Below are positions 1 through 8,306 of a DNA stretch of 24,187 nucleotides, one piece after another. A program made the position numbers and the translations under genes. Source of the stretch: an uncultured Bacilli bacterium (GTDB taxonomy: Bacteria; Bacillota_I; Bacilli_A; RF39; UBA660); NCBI GenBank assembly GCA_934096175.1, contig CAKOLG010000018.1, positions 1-24,187 of the forward strand, read 5' to 3'. Each line of letters begins with the position of its first letter. Position 1 is the first letter of the stretch. The notes under the pieces are model-generated. The model did not search any database. It was not told the origin of the DNA and saw only the letters and a list, made by a program, of their open reading frames with translations.

Positions 1-36
1 ATATTAAAAAATATCGTAAAAAATTTATTCATAAGA

Positions 37-64
37 AAACCTCTAGAAAAAAATCTAGGGGTTT
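37..64 (-). terminator. Secondary hairpin downstream of the first gene
   Basis: An 11-bp inverted repeat pairs 37-47 with 54-64 around a 6-nt A-rich loop. Read on the minus strand it is followed by a short U-rich stretch. It lies just beyond the stronger terminator at 74-102, so it may be a backup terminator for the minus-strand gene. It could also serve a gene to the left of the window. Confidence 0.5.
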
Positions 65-73
65 GTCTACACT

Positions 74-102
74 CTGAAAAAAAGATTGCAAACGCAATCT
101 TT
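74..102 (-). terminator. Intrinsic terminator of the 709-aa membrane protein gene
   Basis: A perfect 9-bp stem (81-89 with 94-102) has a 4-nt loop and, on the minus strand, runs directly into seven U residues (74-80 region). The stem contains the first two bases of the stop codon of the gene it terminates (101-103). Confidence 0.9.
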
Positions 103-2230
103 ATTTAATACCAATTTCAGCTAAAGCATCTTCTAATTCTTTTTCAGTTGTACCGCCTTTGATTGCTTTTACTACTTTACCATCTTTTATAAGATATATA
201 ACTGGTACGTCTGCACAAGTTTTTGTAGTATCTTCAGTATTATCTGTTGTATTATCTGCTTCTTCAGTTTCATCCTTTTTTTCGGTCTCATCTGTTTTAG
301 TTGCAGTTTCACAAGTTGATGGAACATCTTTTACTTCTGTAAAGAATTCGGTAGTTGCATCATCAGAATCTAAATAGAAACTGTAGAAATCCAAACTTGA
401 TTGGAAGTCTGTTAAATTTGTTAATATAGATCTAGCATCACTTTCAGAATATGTGTAATATTTTTTACCAACATATAAGACAGTAGCTTTTTCATTTTTT
501 AATTTAGCAATAGCTTCTTTTTCAGTAACTTCTACCATACCAACTGAGTTTAAATCTAAAGATGATTTTTCTATATCATCGATTTTATCATCGATTAAAG
601 AACTTAATGTTTTATCTTCTTTGATTTTATTATTAATATTGTCTTTTAATTCACTAAAATCAATATCTTCAACTTTAATGGCTTTTTCGCTATTAATTGA
701 ATCTAAAGAATCTTTAGCAGCAAATGTATAAGTTCCAGAAACATTTACATACTCATCATCTTTTGATACTTTGAATTTATATTCACCAGTAATAGTATCT
801 TTTTTCTCATCACAAGTTACATAGATAGTTCCTTTGTATGTATCTTTGTTAGGGATTGAGATATTATAATCTAAATCGATTTTTTCTTTTTTCATCTCAC
901 GAATTGTTAGAGTAGCATATTTTTCGCCATTATATTTAACAGTTACAGAAGTTTCTTTATTTTCTTCGACAGCTGTAACAATTAATTTTATTTTTGATGA
1001 GTAATATGAATCTTCTTTTACGTGATTATCAACAATAAATTCAATATTGTTTTTATCTTTATAAAATGAAACGTATTCATCATCATCAATTTCGATACTA
1101 ACGCCAACTATATCATTTAATAAACCTTTAATATAAATGTTTAAGAAAATAGAATCTTTTAAATCGATATCTTTAGCAGATGATTTTAATTGTTTAATAC
1201 CATCTTTTAAATCATTTTTATCAATATCAAACATTTTTGATACTTTGCTAATAAATTCATCATTTTCTAATAATTCTTCACAAATTGATTTAATAGTTTC
1301 TCTAATAGTATCTTCATCTAATTCATAACTAATTTTAGTTGCAGAAATGTTTTTACCATTTACTTCAAATTTACCGCTAGATTTTTTCATTTTTTTAGAG
1401 TCTAGAGTTTTAATTAAAGCATTTTTAAAAGTTTTTATAACATATTCATAGTCTGCTGTATCAATTTTAGCTGATTTGCTAAATTGTTCATAGTAAGTAC
1501 TTAAATCACTTAGATTTATTCCTATTCCAGAAGCAAGTTCTGTAATGTCTACTGGATCTTTTAAAACTGTACTTGTTAAATAGATCTTTTCGTTTGAAAG
1601 ATATAATTTTGCATCTAGAGAAGCATTACTACCATTTAATGATCCACCTAATTGTATATTTTCTTTTTTAGGATCTATTCCTAAATCAAACCCTATTTTG
1701 TAATCACTAATATTAAAGTCTTTACTACTAAATTCTTTCATATTAGTTTCAAATTTGATGTCACCTGTGAAATCTAGAGCTTTTTCATCTAAGCTAAATT
1801 TTTCTTTGGCATCATCATATTCTTTTAAGTAATTATTTACTTCTTTGTATGTCTTATTAATTGCATTTTTGAATACTGCTTTTGGGCTTGATGATACTGT
1901 TTTTACAGATATTCCGGCAATTATTAAAACGATAGCTGCAGCAGCTACTACAATTGGTACTACGCCAATGCTAGTAAGCTTTGCCATGAGCCCACCAGTT
2001 GAATTTGGAAGGTTACTTGGCATAACTGGAGAAGGAGCTGGATTAGCACTTTGACTAGCTATTTCAGTATTTACTGCTGGTTCAGCTGGTTGCCCTTCTG
2101 TGACAAAATTTGTAGGGCTTGGTACATCAACGTTACTTATTGGATTTAGTTCTGTATTTGGCATTGATGTATTCAAACCGTTTGTATTATTTTCAACAGA
2201 AGAAGCATTTTCATTTACTTCATTTTTCAT
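101..2230 (-). CDS. Membrane-anchored extracellular protein with degenerate thioredoxin-like C-terminus
   Basis: The 709-aa protein starts with a low-complexity Asn/Pro/Ser-rich segment (residues 1-80), followed by one hydrophobic helix (about 88-109, rich in Ala/Ile/Val). A long Lys/Asp/Ser-rich region (about 115-555) follows, and a C-terminal domain from about 568. That domain reads like a thioredoxin fold: a beta strand ending VLYVG, the place of the redox CXXC occupied by YTYS (592-595), and a DVP-VIYLIKDGK stretch with the expected cis-Pro (P676). An acidic Thr/Glu/Asp-rich insert of about 30 residues between C640 and C672 interrupts it. The central region resembles that of the 676-aa protein at 3540-5570 (same order of short motifs after the TM, shared GTY and LDY-I motifs), so I read them as paralogs. 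The minus-strand promoter is at 2260-2265. The function is unknown; a cell-surface role is inferred from topology. Confidence 0.8.
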   Translation of the reverse strand: MKNEVNENASSVENNTNGLNTSMPNTELNPISNVDVPSPTNFVTEGQPAEPAVNTEIASQSANPAPSPVMPSNLPNSTGGLMAKLTSIGVVPIVVAAAAIVLIIAGISVKTVSSSPKAVFKNAINKTYKEVNNYLKEYDDAKEKFSLDEKALDFTGDIKFETNMKEFSSKDFNISDYKIGFDLGIDPKKENIQLGGSLNGSNASLDAKLYLSNEKIYLTSTVLKDPVDITELASGIGINLSDLSTYYEQFSKSAKIDTADYEYVIKTFKNALIKTLDSKKMKKSSGKFEVNGKNISATKISYELDEDTIRETIKSICEELLENDEFISKVSKMFDIDKNDLKDGIKQLKSSAKDIDLKDSIFLNIYIKGLLNDIVGVSIEIDDDEYVSFYKDKNNIEFIVDNHVKEDSYYSSKIKLIVTAVEENKETSVTVKYNGEKYATLTIREMKKEKIDLDYNISIPNKDTYKGTIYVTCDEKKDTITGEYKFKVSKDDEYVNVSGTYTFAAKDSLDSINSEKAIKVEDIDFSELKDNINNKIKEDKTLSSLIDDKIDDIEKSSLDLNSVGMVEVTEKEAIAKLKNEKATVLYVGKKYYTYSESDARSILTNLTDFQSSLDFYSFYLDSDDATTEFFTEVKDVPSTCETATKTDETEKKDETEEADNTTDNTEDTTKTCADVPVIYLIKDGKVVKAIKGGTTEKELEDALAEIGIK

Positions 2231-2238
2231 ATAAACAT
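2227..2238 (-). other. Possible 3-codon leader ORF overlapping the start codon
   Basis: The SD AGAGG (2243-2247) is only 4 nt from an ATG at 2236-2238 but 12 nt from the long gene's ATG (2228-2230). The nearer ATG opens ATG-TTT-ATA-TGA, whose stop overlaps the long gene's start. This would allow translational coupling. It may also be chance in AT-rich DNA. Confidence 0.3.
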
Positions 2239-2254
2239 ATAACCTCTTTCTATG

Positions 2255-2284
2255 TTAACATTATAACACATAATTTAATATATA
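2255..2284 (+). promoter_or_regulatory. Tentative promoter for dacA
   Basis: TTAACA (2255-2260), an 18-nt gap and TATATA (2279-2284) on the plus strand lie about 50 nt before the dacA start and overlap the divergent promoter. The match is modest in AT-rich sequence. Confidence 0.35.
2260..2268 (-). promoter_or_regulatory. Extended -10 promoter for the 709-aa gene
   Basis: The minus strand reads TGTTATAAT, a perfect TATAAT (2260-2265) with the TGn extension. No good -35 lies 16-18 nt upstream, as often seen with extended -10 sites. The inferred transcript starts about 25 nt before the gene. Confidence 0.65.
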
Positions 2285-2334
2285 AAAGTAATATTTTTTT
2301 TATGACTTCATATTTTTTACTAAGGTGATTAGAT

Positions 2335-3471
2335 TTGAAAAAAGTTATTATTTTTTTATTTGCTTCAATTTTTTTTATAAAAATTGTAAATGCTAATGAA
2401 CTGTCTCAATATGCACAAAGTGCAATTTTGATTGAACCAACAACAAATACAGTTCTTTATGATAAAAACATGCATGAACGTAGGCCACCAGCATCAATGA
2501 CTAAATTAATGACAATGTTATTAATTATGGAAGCGATCGATGACGGTAAAATAAGTTTAGAAGATAAGGTTTTAATAAGTAAAAACTCAGCAAGTATGGG
2601 CGGTAGTCAAGTTTTTTTACAAGAAAATATGGAAATTGAAGTTGAGCAATTAATCAAAGGTATTGCAATTGCAAGTGGCAATGATGCAGCGGTGGCGATG
2701 GCGGAATATATTGGTGGAACAACCGATGAATTTGTTAATATGATGAATCAGAAAGCTGCTGATTTAGGTTTAGAAAATACTCATTTTGTTAATGTTCATG
2801 GCCTAGATGCAGATGATCATTATTCTAGTGCATATGATATGGCACAAATTGCGCGTGAGTTATTAAAACATGATAAAATATTAAATTATACTTCTTTATA
2901 TGAAGATTATTTAGTTAAGCCAGATGGTACTAAAACGTGGTTAGTAAATACTAATAAATTAGTGAGATTTTATAGTGGTGTTGATGGGTTAAAAACTGGT
3001 TATACTGGTACTGCTGGTTACTGTCTTACTGCTACCGCTTTAAAAAATGGTATTAGATTTATAACTGTTGTAATGGGAGTTGATACTTCTGAACACAGAA
3101 GTGCTGATACAACGTCATTACTTAATTATGCTTTTAATACTTATAAACTTAATACAATATTAAAAACAGAAGATATTGTTGATTCAATTAATATAAAAAA
3201 AGGCAAACAAAATACTGCTAATTTAGTACCAGTTGAAAATGTAACCGATTTAATTAAACAAAATGAGAAAAAAGAATATACTTATAATATTTCTAAATTT
3301 AAAGTAGTAGCACCAGTTAATAAAGGTGATGTTGTTGGGGAAATTGAGGTTGTAGATAATTCGGGAAAAGTTGTAAAAAAAGTTGGGTTAACAGTTACTG
3401 AAGCTATTGAAAAGCATTCTTTCTTTAGTTTATTTATTGAAAACTTAAAAAAGGTCATTAATGGTTTTTAA
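2335..3471 (+). CDS. dacA: D-alanyl-D-alanine carboxypeptidase (PBP5/DacA type, peptidase S11)
   Basis: The 378-aa protein is predicted to remove the terminal D-Ala from peptidoglycan pentapeptides outside the membrane, limiting crosslinking. All three penicillin-binding active-site motifs are visible and correctly ordered: S54-x-x-K57 (SMTK), S114-G-N116, and K220-T-G222. Residues 1-20 form a Lys-containing, hydrophobic signal peptide with an Ala-Asn-Ala end. The region after about residue 285 fits the PBP5 C-terminal beta domain, and the last 20 or so residues (FFSLFIENLKKVI) look like the amphipathic membrane-anchoring helix. The start is TTG, chosen because AAGGTGATT at 2322-2330 sits just upstream and the signal peptide begins there. 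The sporulation paralog DacF is an alternative name, since the family cannot be subdivided from motifs alone. It lies between two paralogous membrane proteins. Confidence 0.93.
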   Translation: MKKVIIFLFASIFFIKIVNANELSQYAQSAILIEPTTNTVLYDKNMHERRPPASMTKLMTMLLIMEAIDDGKISLEDKVLISKNSASMGGSQVFLQENMEIEVEQLIKGIAIASGNDAAVAMAEYIGGTTDEFVNMMNQKAADLGLENTHFVNVHGLDADDHYSSAYDMAQIARELLKHDKILNYTSLYEDYLVKPDGTKTWLVNTNKLVRFYSGVDGLKTGYTGTAGYCLTATALKNGIRFITVVMGVDTSEHRSADTTSLLNYAFNTYKLNTILKTEDIVDSINIKKGKQNTANLVPVENVTDLIKQNEKKEYTYNISKFKVVAPVNKGDVVGEIEVVDNSGKVVKKVGLTVTEAIEKHSFFSLFIENLKKVINGF

Positions 3472-3485
3472 TGACTTTTCTTTTT
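3449..3485 (+). terminator. Terminator overlapping the dacA stop codon
   Basis: An 8-bp perfect stem (3454-3461 with 3468-3475), extended by a wobble and A-U pairs, is followed by a U-rich tail TTTTCTTTTT. The dacA TAA (3469-3471) is inside the 3' arm. Confidence 0.8.
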
Positions 3486-3505
3486 ATGTTTTTTACGTAA
3501 TAATA

Positions 3506-3514
3506 TGATATAAT
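3506..3514 (+). promoter_or_regulatory. Extended -10 promoter for the 676-aa gene
   Basis: The plus strand reads TGATATAAT, a TGn extension plus perfect TATAAT at 3509-3514, 26 nt before the ATG at 3540. The -35 region is poor. A GAGGG SD follows at 3527-3531. Confidence 0.65.
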
Positions 3515-3539
3515 TGATAAAGAATAGAGGGATTAGTTA

Positions 3540-5570
3540 ATGAATAATGAAAATAATGGTTTAAATACAACTAGTAATTCTAATGAAACGCTCTTGAATA
3601 GTAATCCTGAAAAATTGGAATTTATTGAAGAAGAAGTTGAATCATTAAATGAATTTACAACGGATAATCAAAATATTGAAACATTAGAAAATAATCAGAA
3701 TGCATATTCAGCACCAGTAACTGATTTAAATAATGCAAATGATATTACGCCAATCAATAACCAGTCCGTAATGAATAACGATGTTGTAAAGGATAATAAA
3801 ACTTTAGTTAATGAAATACCAAAGAATTCTAATGGAGTTATTGCGCCTTCGATTCCAGTCGATTCTACAAAGATAGGTTTTGTGGCATCTAGTGCGCCTT
3901 TAAAAAAGAAGAAAAATCCTTGGATTGGTGTTAGTATTGTACTTATTGTACTTATTATACTTGGAAGCGTAGGATATTTTGTAATATATCCTTTGGTTGT
4001 TAAAAATATTTTAAATGATCCCAAAAAGTTATTTGATACAGCAATTTCACAAGTTTCAAGTGAATTGATAAATTTTGTTGATGAAAACATTCATGATAAA
4101 CAGATCTTAGATTTGGAATTTGAAATTGAAACAGATATTGAATCATTAAAAGATTTTTCTGGTTATACATATAGCGGACGATTAGGAATTGATGCAGATA
4201 GTAAGTTATTAGAGATGGGCTATGGAATTGAAGATGAATATAAAAATAAGTATAATCAATACTATTACATCAAAAATGGTGAACATTATACTAGGTATTC
4301 TACTTATCGTAATTTAATTAGATATGGTAATTTAGAGAATGAACAAACAACAAAGTTGTTTAATAATTTAACAAGTCTATTTGCGGATTCAAAACGTTTT
4401 AACAATGAAGATTTAAAGTATTTAATTAATAAAACTAGTGATTTATTAAAAAATTCAATTGATACTAATAATTTAAGTAAAGAAGATGCAAGTATAACTA
4501 TTAATAACCAAGCTTTAAAAGTAATAAGAAATAAATATACGTTAAATAAAGATAAATTAATTAGTACAAAAAAATATATAGTTGATGAATTAACTAATGA
4601 TACAAGAGTTATAGAAATATTGACTAAAGTTCTTGGTGTTACAGAAGATGAAGTAAAAACATTATTAAATGGTAATTATACTTATAATTTTAAAAATGAA
4701 AAATATGAATTAAATTTAGATAATACTTTAGAGAGTTTACCTGATGATTATGTTCTTTCTTTCAGTATATTTACTTATGGTAATAATATTTCAGTTGTTG
4801 GATATGAAATTAGCGATAATAAAAATAATAACTTACATTATTATAATAAAGATGGTAATTTTGAAATTGGAGCTAATTATAATAATGATTTAATAACTAA
4901 TTCTTTAAAAATTTTGGGAATTAAGGATAAAGATAAAGTTAATGTAACAGGGACTTACAATGATCAAGAAGTTTTTACATTAAGTATAAGTGCTTTAGAA
5001 AAAAATAAAATAGTTTTAGATTATTCTATAACTAATAATAATGAAGTCATTTCTGGTGCGATAAATTATAATCGAATATTAAATCAAAAAAATTATAATG
5101 TTTCTTTAACTTTTGCCTTGAATTTTAATGATTATAAAACAAATATTAACTTAAAATTAAATAATGATTGGACAAGTGAAGTTGCTAATGTTAATGTTAA
5201 AATCGCTAAAGATTTGACATTTGAAGAGTTTAATAATATAGAAACTACTTTTAAAAATTATATAAGTAAAACTCCTTTAAATAGCTTATTTGAAACTATT
5301 AGTGGTGATAGAGATCATGATATAAATGATTATTATGATGGTAACTCAGATAATAATAATAATAATAATAATAATAATAGTGACGATAAGAATGATAATA
5401 ATAATGATGATGTTATAAATAACAATACTAGTAATAGTATTATTGAAAAAGCTCAAAATATGAAAATGTGTGAATTAGCAATTTGTCCAAGCGATTGTAC
5501 ATCTGGCTATTGTATTTGTACTTATTATAACGATAATTATTCGCAGAATGTGACATGTTATAAAAGATAA
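3540..5570 (+). CDS. Membrane-anchored extracellular protein with Asn-rich linker and Cys-rich tail
   Basis: The 676-aa protein has a cytoplasmic-looking Asn/Glu-rich head (1-120), then KKKKNPW and one hydrophobic helix (about 128-154). A long Asn/Lys/Asp-rich extracellular region follows, then a poly-Asn linker encoded by an AAT repeat. The last 36 residues contain six Cys (C-x4-C-x3-C-x4-C-x-C...C). Its layout and central motifs (DPKKLFDTAI after the TM, VTGTY, IVLDYSI) match the 709-aa protein at 101-2230 (SPKAVFKNAI, VSGTY, IDLDYNI). The two are therefore probable paralogs whose C-terminal ends differ: thioredoxin-like there, Cys-rich here. The Cys spacing may support disulfides outside the cell. 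No known enzyme family is recognised. It has its own promoter and terminator, so it is a single-gene transcript downstream of dacA. Confidence 0.8.
   Translation: MNNENNGLNTTSNSNETLLNSNPEKLEFIEEEVESLNEFTTDNQNIETLENNQNAYSAPVTDLNNANDITPINNQSVMNNDVVKDNKTLVNEIPKNSNGVIAPSIPVDSTKIGFVASSAPLKKKKNPWIGVSIVLIVLIILGSVGYFVIYPLVVKNILNDPKKLFDTAISQVSSELINFVDENIHDKQILDLEFEIETDIESLKDFSGYTYSGRLGIDADSKLLEMGYGIEDEYKNKYNQYYYIKNGEHYTRYSTYRNLIRYGNLENEQTTKLFNNLTSLFADSKRFNNEDLKYLINKTSDLLKNSIDTNNLSKEDASITINNQALKVIRNKYTLNKDKLISTKKYIVDELTNDTRVIEILTKVLGVTEDEVKTLLNGNYTYNFKNEKYELNLDNTLESLPDDYVLSFSIFTYGNNISVVGYEISDNKNNNLHYYNKDGNFEIGANYNNDLITNSLKILGIKDKDKVNVTGTYNDQEVFTLSISALEKNKIVLDYSITNNNEVISGAINYNRILNQKNYNVSLTFALNFNDYKTNINLKLNNDWTSEVANVNVKIAKDLTFEEFNNIETTFKNYISKTPLNSLFETISGDRDHDINDYYDGNSDNNNNNNNNNSDDKNDNNNDDVINNNTSNSIIEKAQNMKMCELAICPSDCTSGYCICTYYNDNYSQNVTCYKR
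5352..5378 (+). repeat. In-frame AAT trinucleotide repeat (poly-Asn)
   Basis: About nine consecutive AAT codons follow GAT in the linker of the 676-aa protein, with further Asn/Asp codons downstream. Slippage by whole triplets would change linker length without breaking the frame. Confidence 0.85.
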
Positions 5571-5583
5571 GAAATTTTAATAT

Positions 5584-5619
5584 AACCTCGTTTTTTTAAA
5601 TATATAAACGAGGTTTTTA
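5584..5619 (+). terminator. Terminator of the 676-aa gene
   Basis: A 10-bp stem (5584-5593 with 5606-5615) containing the ACCTCG/CGAGGT core is followed by a short U run. It lies 14 nt after the TAA. Confidence 0.85.
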
Positions 5620-5635
5620 TATGATTAACAATATT

Positions 5636-5682
5636 TAATAAAAAAAGGACTGTCACCTGTAAATTACAAGTTACAATCCTTT
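5636..5682 (-). terminator. pnp terminator
   Basis: A long stem pairs the 5644-5661 arm with the 5665-5682 arm. Read as minus-strand RNA it has a single A-G mismatch and several G-U wobbles; read as plus-strand RNA these become C-A mismatches. That asymmetry shows it serves the minus strand. A U7 tract follows the stem (5640-5646 on the plus strand). Confidence 0.85.
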
Positions 5683-5695
5683 AATACAACTGTTC

Positions 5696-5727
5696 AACTT
5701 TAGAAAACATTTTATTTTTCTAAAGTT
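5696..5727 (-). other. Inverted repeat around the pnp stop codon
   Basis: A 12-bp perfect inverted repeat (5696-5707 with 5716-5727) has the pnp TAA (5712-5714) in its loop. It has no U run and lies upstream of the real terminator. A 3'-end stabilising hairpin is possible, or chance in AT-rich sequence. Confidence 0.5.
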
Positions 5728-7901
5728 TCTTTTTTATTTTTTTTAGGTTTATCTTCTTTTTTTTCTGGTTTTGGTAAAGCTGCTTTGCGAGATAAATTTA
5801 AGCGATTGCGGTTATCATAGCCTTCAGCTTTGACAATAATTTCATCACCGACTTTAAATAAATCTGATGGTTTTTCTACTCTATCCCATGCTAGTTGAGA
5901 AACGTGGCATAAACCTTCACAGCCTGGCCATAATTCAATGAAACAGCCAAAGTCCTCTACTTTTGTTACTTTACCGTTATAGATTTTGCCTTCCTCAACT
6001 TCACGAGCAACATTTTCAATCATTTCTTTTGTTTTATTTATAATATCTTGATCTTGATGATAGATTAGAACTGTTCCATCATCTTGTAAATCTACTTTTA
6101 CAGCATTGATATCATTTACTGATTTTACATTAGATGATTCTAAGATTATTTTAGTAATCATCTCGCCACCTTTACCAATTACATCTTTAATCTTATCAGG
6201 ATTAATGTGTAATGTTTCAATTTTAGGGGCATATTTTGATAATTCTTTACGTGGTTCAGAAATTACGGATTCCATTACATCAAGAATTTCTAAACGCGCA
6301 TCTTTTGCTTGAGCTAAGGCTTCTTTTAAGATTTTTTCAGTTACACCTTTAATTTTAATATCCATTTGTAAAGCTGTTATACCTTTTCTAGTTCCAGCGA
6401 CCTTAAAGTCCATATCTCCCATGTGATCTTCTAAGCCTTGAATGTCAGTTAAGATTGTATATTTTTTTCCATCTTCACTAGTAATAAGTCCCATAGCAAT
6501 GCCTGCTACTGGTGCTTTAATTGGCACACCAGCTGCCATTAGAGATAAGCAACCAGCACAGATAGTTGCTTGTGATGACGAACCATTTGATTCTAAAATT
6601 TCTGAAACAACACGTACTGTGTAAGGGAATTCTTTTTCATCTGGCATTACTTGAAGTAAAGCTCTTTCGCCTAGTGCTCCATGACCTATTTCACGGCGAC
6701 CTGGAGAGCCATATCGACCAACTTCACCAACGGAAAACTGTGGGAAGTTGTAATGTAACATAAATCTTTTAGAGTCTTCTAAACCTAGTCCATCAAGGAT
6801 TTGGTTTTCTTCTAGTGAACCAAGGGTTGTAGTTGCCAAACTTTGAGTTTCACCTCTTGTAAATAATGCTGAGCCATGAGTTCTTGGTAATAAATCAATA
6901 CTTGCTGATAATGGGCGAATTTCTTTCATTCCACGACCATCTGTTCTTTTTTTATCAACAGTAATCATACGACGAACAACAGAACCTTCAACACCGTCAA
7001 CTACTTTTTTTACTTGATTTAAAATTTCATCACAGTTTTCGTTTTCACCATATATTTCAGCAAAATTTTCCATTGTTGATTGTTTTACAGCATCAATGTC
7101 AGCATATTTTTCTAATTTTGATTTATTTGATGATAAAGCTTCATACATACGATCAGTTGCAAATTCTTTAACTTCTTGAGCAATTGTTTCATCGATATGG
7201 GCTAATTCAACCTCTACTTTTTCTTTACCGATTTCTTTAATAATTTTTTCTTGAAATTCGCATAATTGTTTAATGTGTTCATGACCAAACATAAGAGCTT
7301 GTAACATCTCTTTTTCTGATACTTCTTTGCTACCGGCTTCAACCATACAAATAGCGTCTTTTGTTCCTGCGACTGTTAAATGTATTGTTGACTGCTCAGC
7401 TTGTTCAACAGTTGGATTAATGATGTATTCTTTTCCAATCTTTCCAACAATAACACCAGCTACTGGACCATCAAAAGGAATATCACTTATACATAGTGCT
7501 AGAGATGAACCTAACAATGCAGCCATTTCTGGTGAATTATCTTGATCTACTGATAAAACTGTGTTGATAACTTGAACTTCGTTTCTAAAATTTTCGTCAA
7601 ACATGGGACGAATTGGACGATCAATTAAACGAGCAGTTAATGTTGCTTGATCAGTTGGACGTCCTTCTCTTTTAATAAAACCGCCAGGTATTTTACCTAC
7701 AGAATATAGTTTTTCTTGATATAAAACTGTTAATGGAAAAAAATCTTGAGTAATTGGTGTGTGGCCCATAACGGCAGCTGTCAATATTACGGTATCGCCG
7801 TATCTTACTAAAACAGAACCGTTTGCTTGTTTGGCTAATTCACCATTTTCTATTATTATTTTTTTCCCTAAAAAGTCATATTCAAAAATTTTTTTACTCA
7901 T
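5712..7901 (-). CDS. pnp: Polynucleotide phosphorylase
   Basis: The 729-aa enzyme degrades RNA 3'-to-5' by phosphorolysis and can add tails. The complete bacterial layout is visible: a first RNase PH-like domain from the N-terminus (EYDFLGKKIIIENGELAKQA, PGGFIKREGRPTD, DRPIRP), the helical linker, and the second RNase PH domain (KRTDGRGMKEIRPL, LFTRGETQ, GSSSQATICAG). A KH domain follows from about 562 with I575-GKGG, then an S1 domain (about 637-705) ending in a Lys-rich tail. The length is normal for the family. The start is supported by AGAGGAAG a few bases upstream. It follows rpsO, as in many bacteria, with an intercistronic terminator at 7921-7947, so expression probably needs partial readthrough or RNA processing. 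Confidence 0.98.
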   Translation of the reverse strand: MSKKIFEYDFLGKKIIIENGELAKQANGSVLVRYGDTVILTAAVMGHTPITQDFFPLTVLYQEKLYSVGKIPGGFIKREGRPTDQATLTARLIDRPIRPMFDENFRNEVQVINTVLSVDQDNSPEMAALLGSSLALCISDIPFDGPVAGVIVGKIGKEYIINPTVEQAEQSTIHLTVAGTKDAICMVEAGSKEVSEKEMLQALMFGHEHIKQLCEFQEKIIKEIGKEKVEVELAHIDETIAQEVKEFATDRMYEALSSNKSKLEKYADIDAVKQSTMENFAEIYGENENCDEILNQVKKVVDGVEGSVVRRMITVDKKRTDGRGMKEIRPLSASIDLLPRTHGSALFTRGETQSLATTTLGSLEENQILDGLGLEDSKRFMLHYNFPQFSVGEVGRYGSPGRREIGHGALGERALLQVMPDEKEFPYTVRVVSEILESNGSSSQATICAGCLSLMAAGVPIKAPVAGIAMGLITSEDGKKYTILTDIQGLEDHMGDMDFKVAGTRKGITALQMDIKIKGVTEKILKEALAQAKDARLEILDVMESVISEPRKELSKYAPKIETLHINPDKIKDVIGKGGEMITKIILESSNVKSVNDINAVKVDLQDDGTVLIYHQDQDIINKTKEMIENVAREVEEGKIYNGKVTKVEDFGCFIELWPGCEGLCHVSQLAWDRVEKPSDLFKVGDEIIVKAEGYDNRNRLNLSRKAALPKPEKKEDKPKKNKKETLEK

Positions 7902-7920
7902 TTTTACTTCCTCTTTTCTT

Positions 7921-7947
7921 AAAAAAAGACACTTAAAAATAAGTGCC
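7921..7947 (-). terminator. Intercistronic terminator between rpsO and pnp
   Basis: An 8-bp stem (7928-7935 with 7940-7947, one G-U) with an AAAA/UUUU loop is followed on the minus strand by seven U. No separate pnp promoter is obvious in the 54-nt gap, so this probably attenuates rpsO-pnp readthrough. Confidence 0.85.
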
Positions 7948-7955
7948 TACTTTTA

Positions 7956-8225
7956 TTACTTTCTGATTCCTAATTTTTCAATAGTTTTTCTGTAACTTAC
8001 CACATCATTTTCTTTTAAGTAATCTAGTAAACTACGTCTTTTTCCAACCATCATTTGAAGTCCTCTTTTTGAATGGAAATCATGAATGTGAGTTTTTAAA
8101 TGTTCAGTTAAATTATTAATTTCTTCTGTAAGGATAGCTATTTGAACTTCTGTTGCTCCACTATCTTTTTCATTTTTACCAAAAGTTTTAATAATTTCTG
8201 CTTTTCTTTCTTTACTAATTGCCAT
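7956..8225 (-). CDS. rpsO: 30S ribosomal protein S15
   Basis: At 89 aa this is exactly the usual S15 length. It binds the 16S rRNA central domain early in 30S assembly. Characteristic stretches are present: the ATEVQIAILTEEINNLTEHL helix, the HIHDFHSKRGL loop, and GKRRSLLDYLKENDVVSY. The start is set by GGAGG at 8233-8237. It has its own strong promoter (8307-8335) and a leader of about 75 nt that can fold, suggesting the autogenous control known for this gene in several bacteria. The upstream gene (8339) has no terminator of its own, so some rpsO mRNA could also come from truB-operon readthrough. Confidence 0.97.
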   Translation of the reverse strand: MAISKERKAEIIKTFGKNEKDSGATEVQIAILTEEINNLTEHLKTHIHDFHSKRGLQMMVGKRRSLLDYLKENDVVSYRKTIEKLGIRK

Positions 8226-8300
8226 ATTATTTCCTCCTTATTTATATAACCGTTTATCTTAGTATAGATGCGGAGTTAATCCAAACCAAGGTAAACTTTC
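8226..8300 (-). promoter_or_regulatory. Structured rpsO leader, candidate S15-binding autoregulatory RNA
   Basis: In the leader, 8286-8296 pairs with 8252-8262 (10 of 11 pairs, one C-A mismatch). The stem encloses a small GGA-UUAAC-UCC hairpin. A long stem plus an inner arm just before the SD resembles in outline the junction RNAs that S15 binds in Gram-positive leaders. The fold was judged by eye only. Confidence 0.45.
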
Positions 8301-8306
8301 TTGTTT

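Noticed and set aside
159..377. Plus-strand open frame antisense to the acidic insert
   Set aside because: Its Ser/Val-rich repeat character is simply the complement of the Asp/Glu/Thr codons of the real minus-strand gene.
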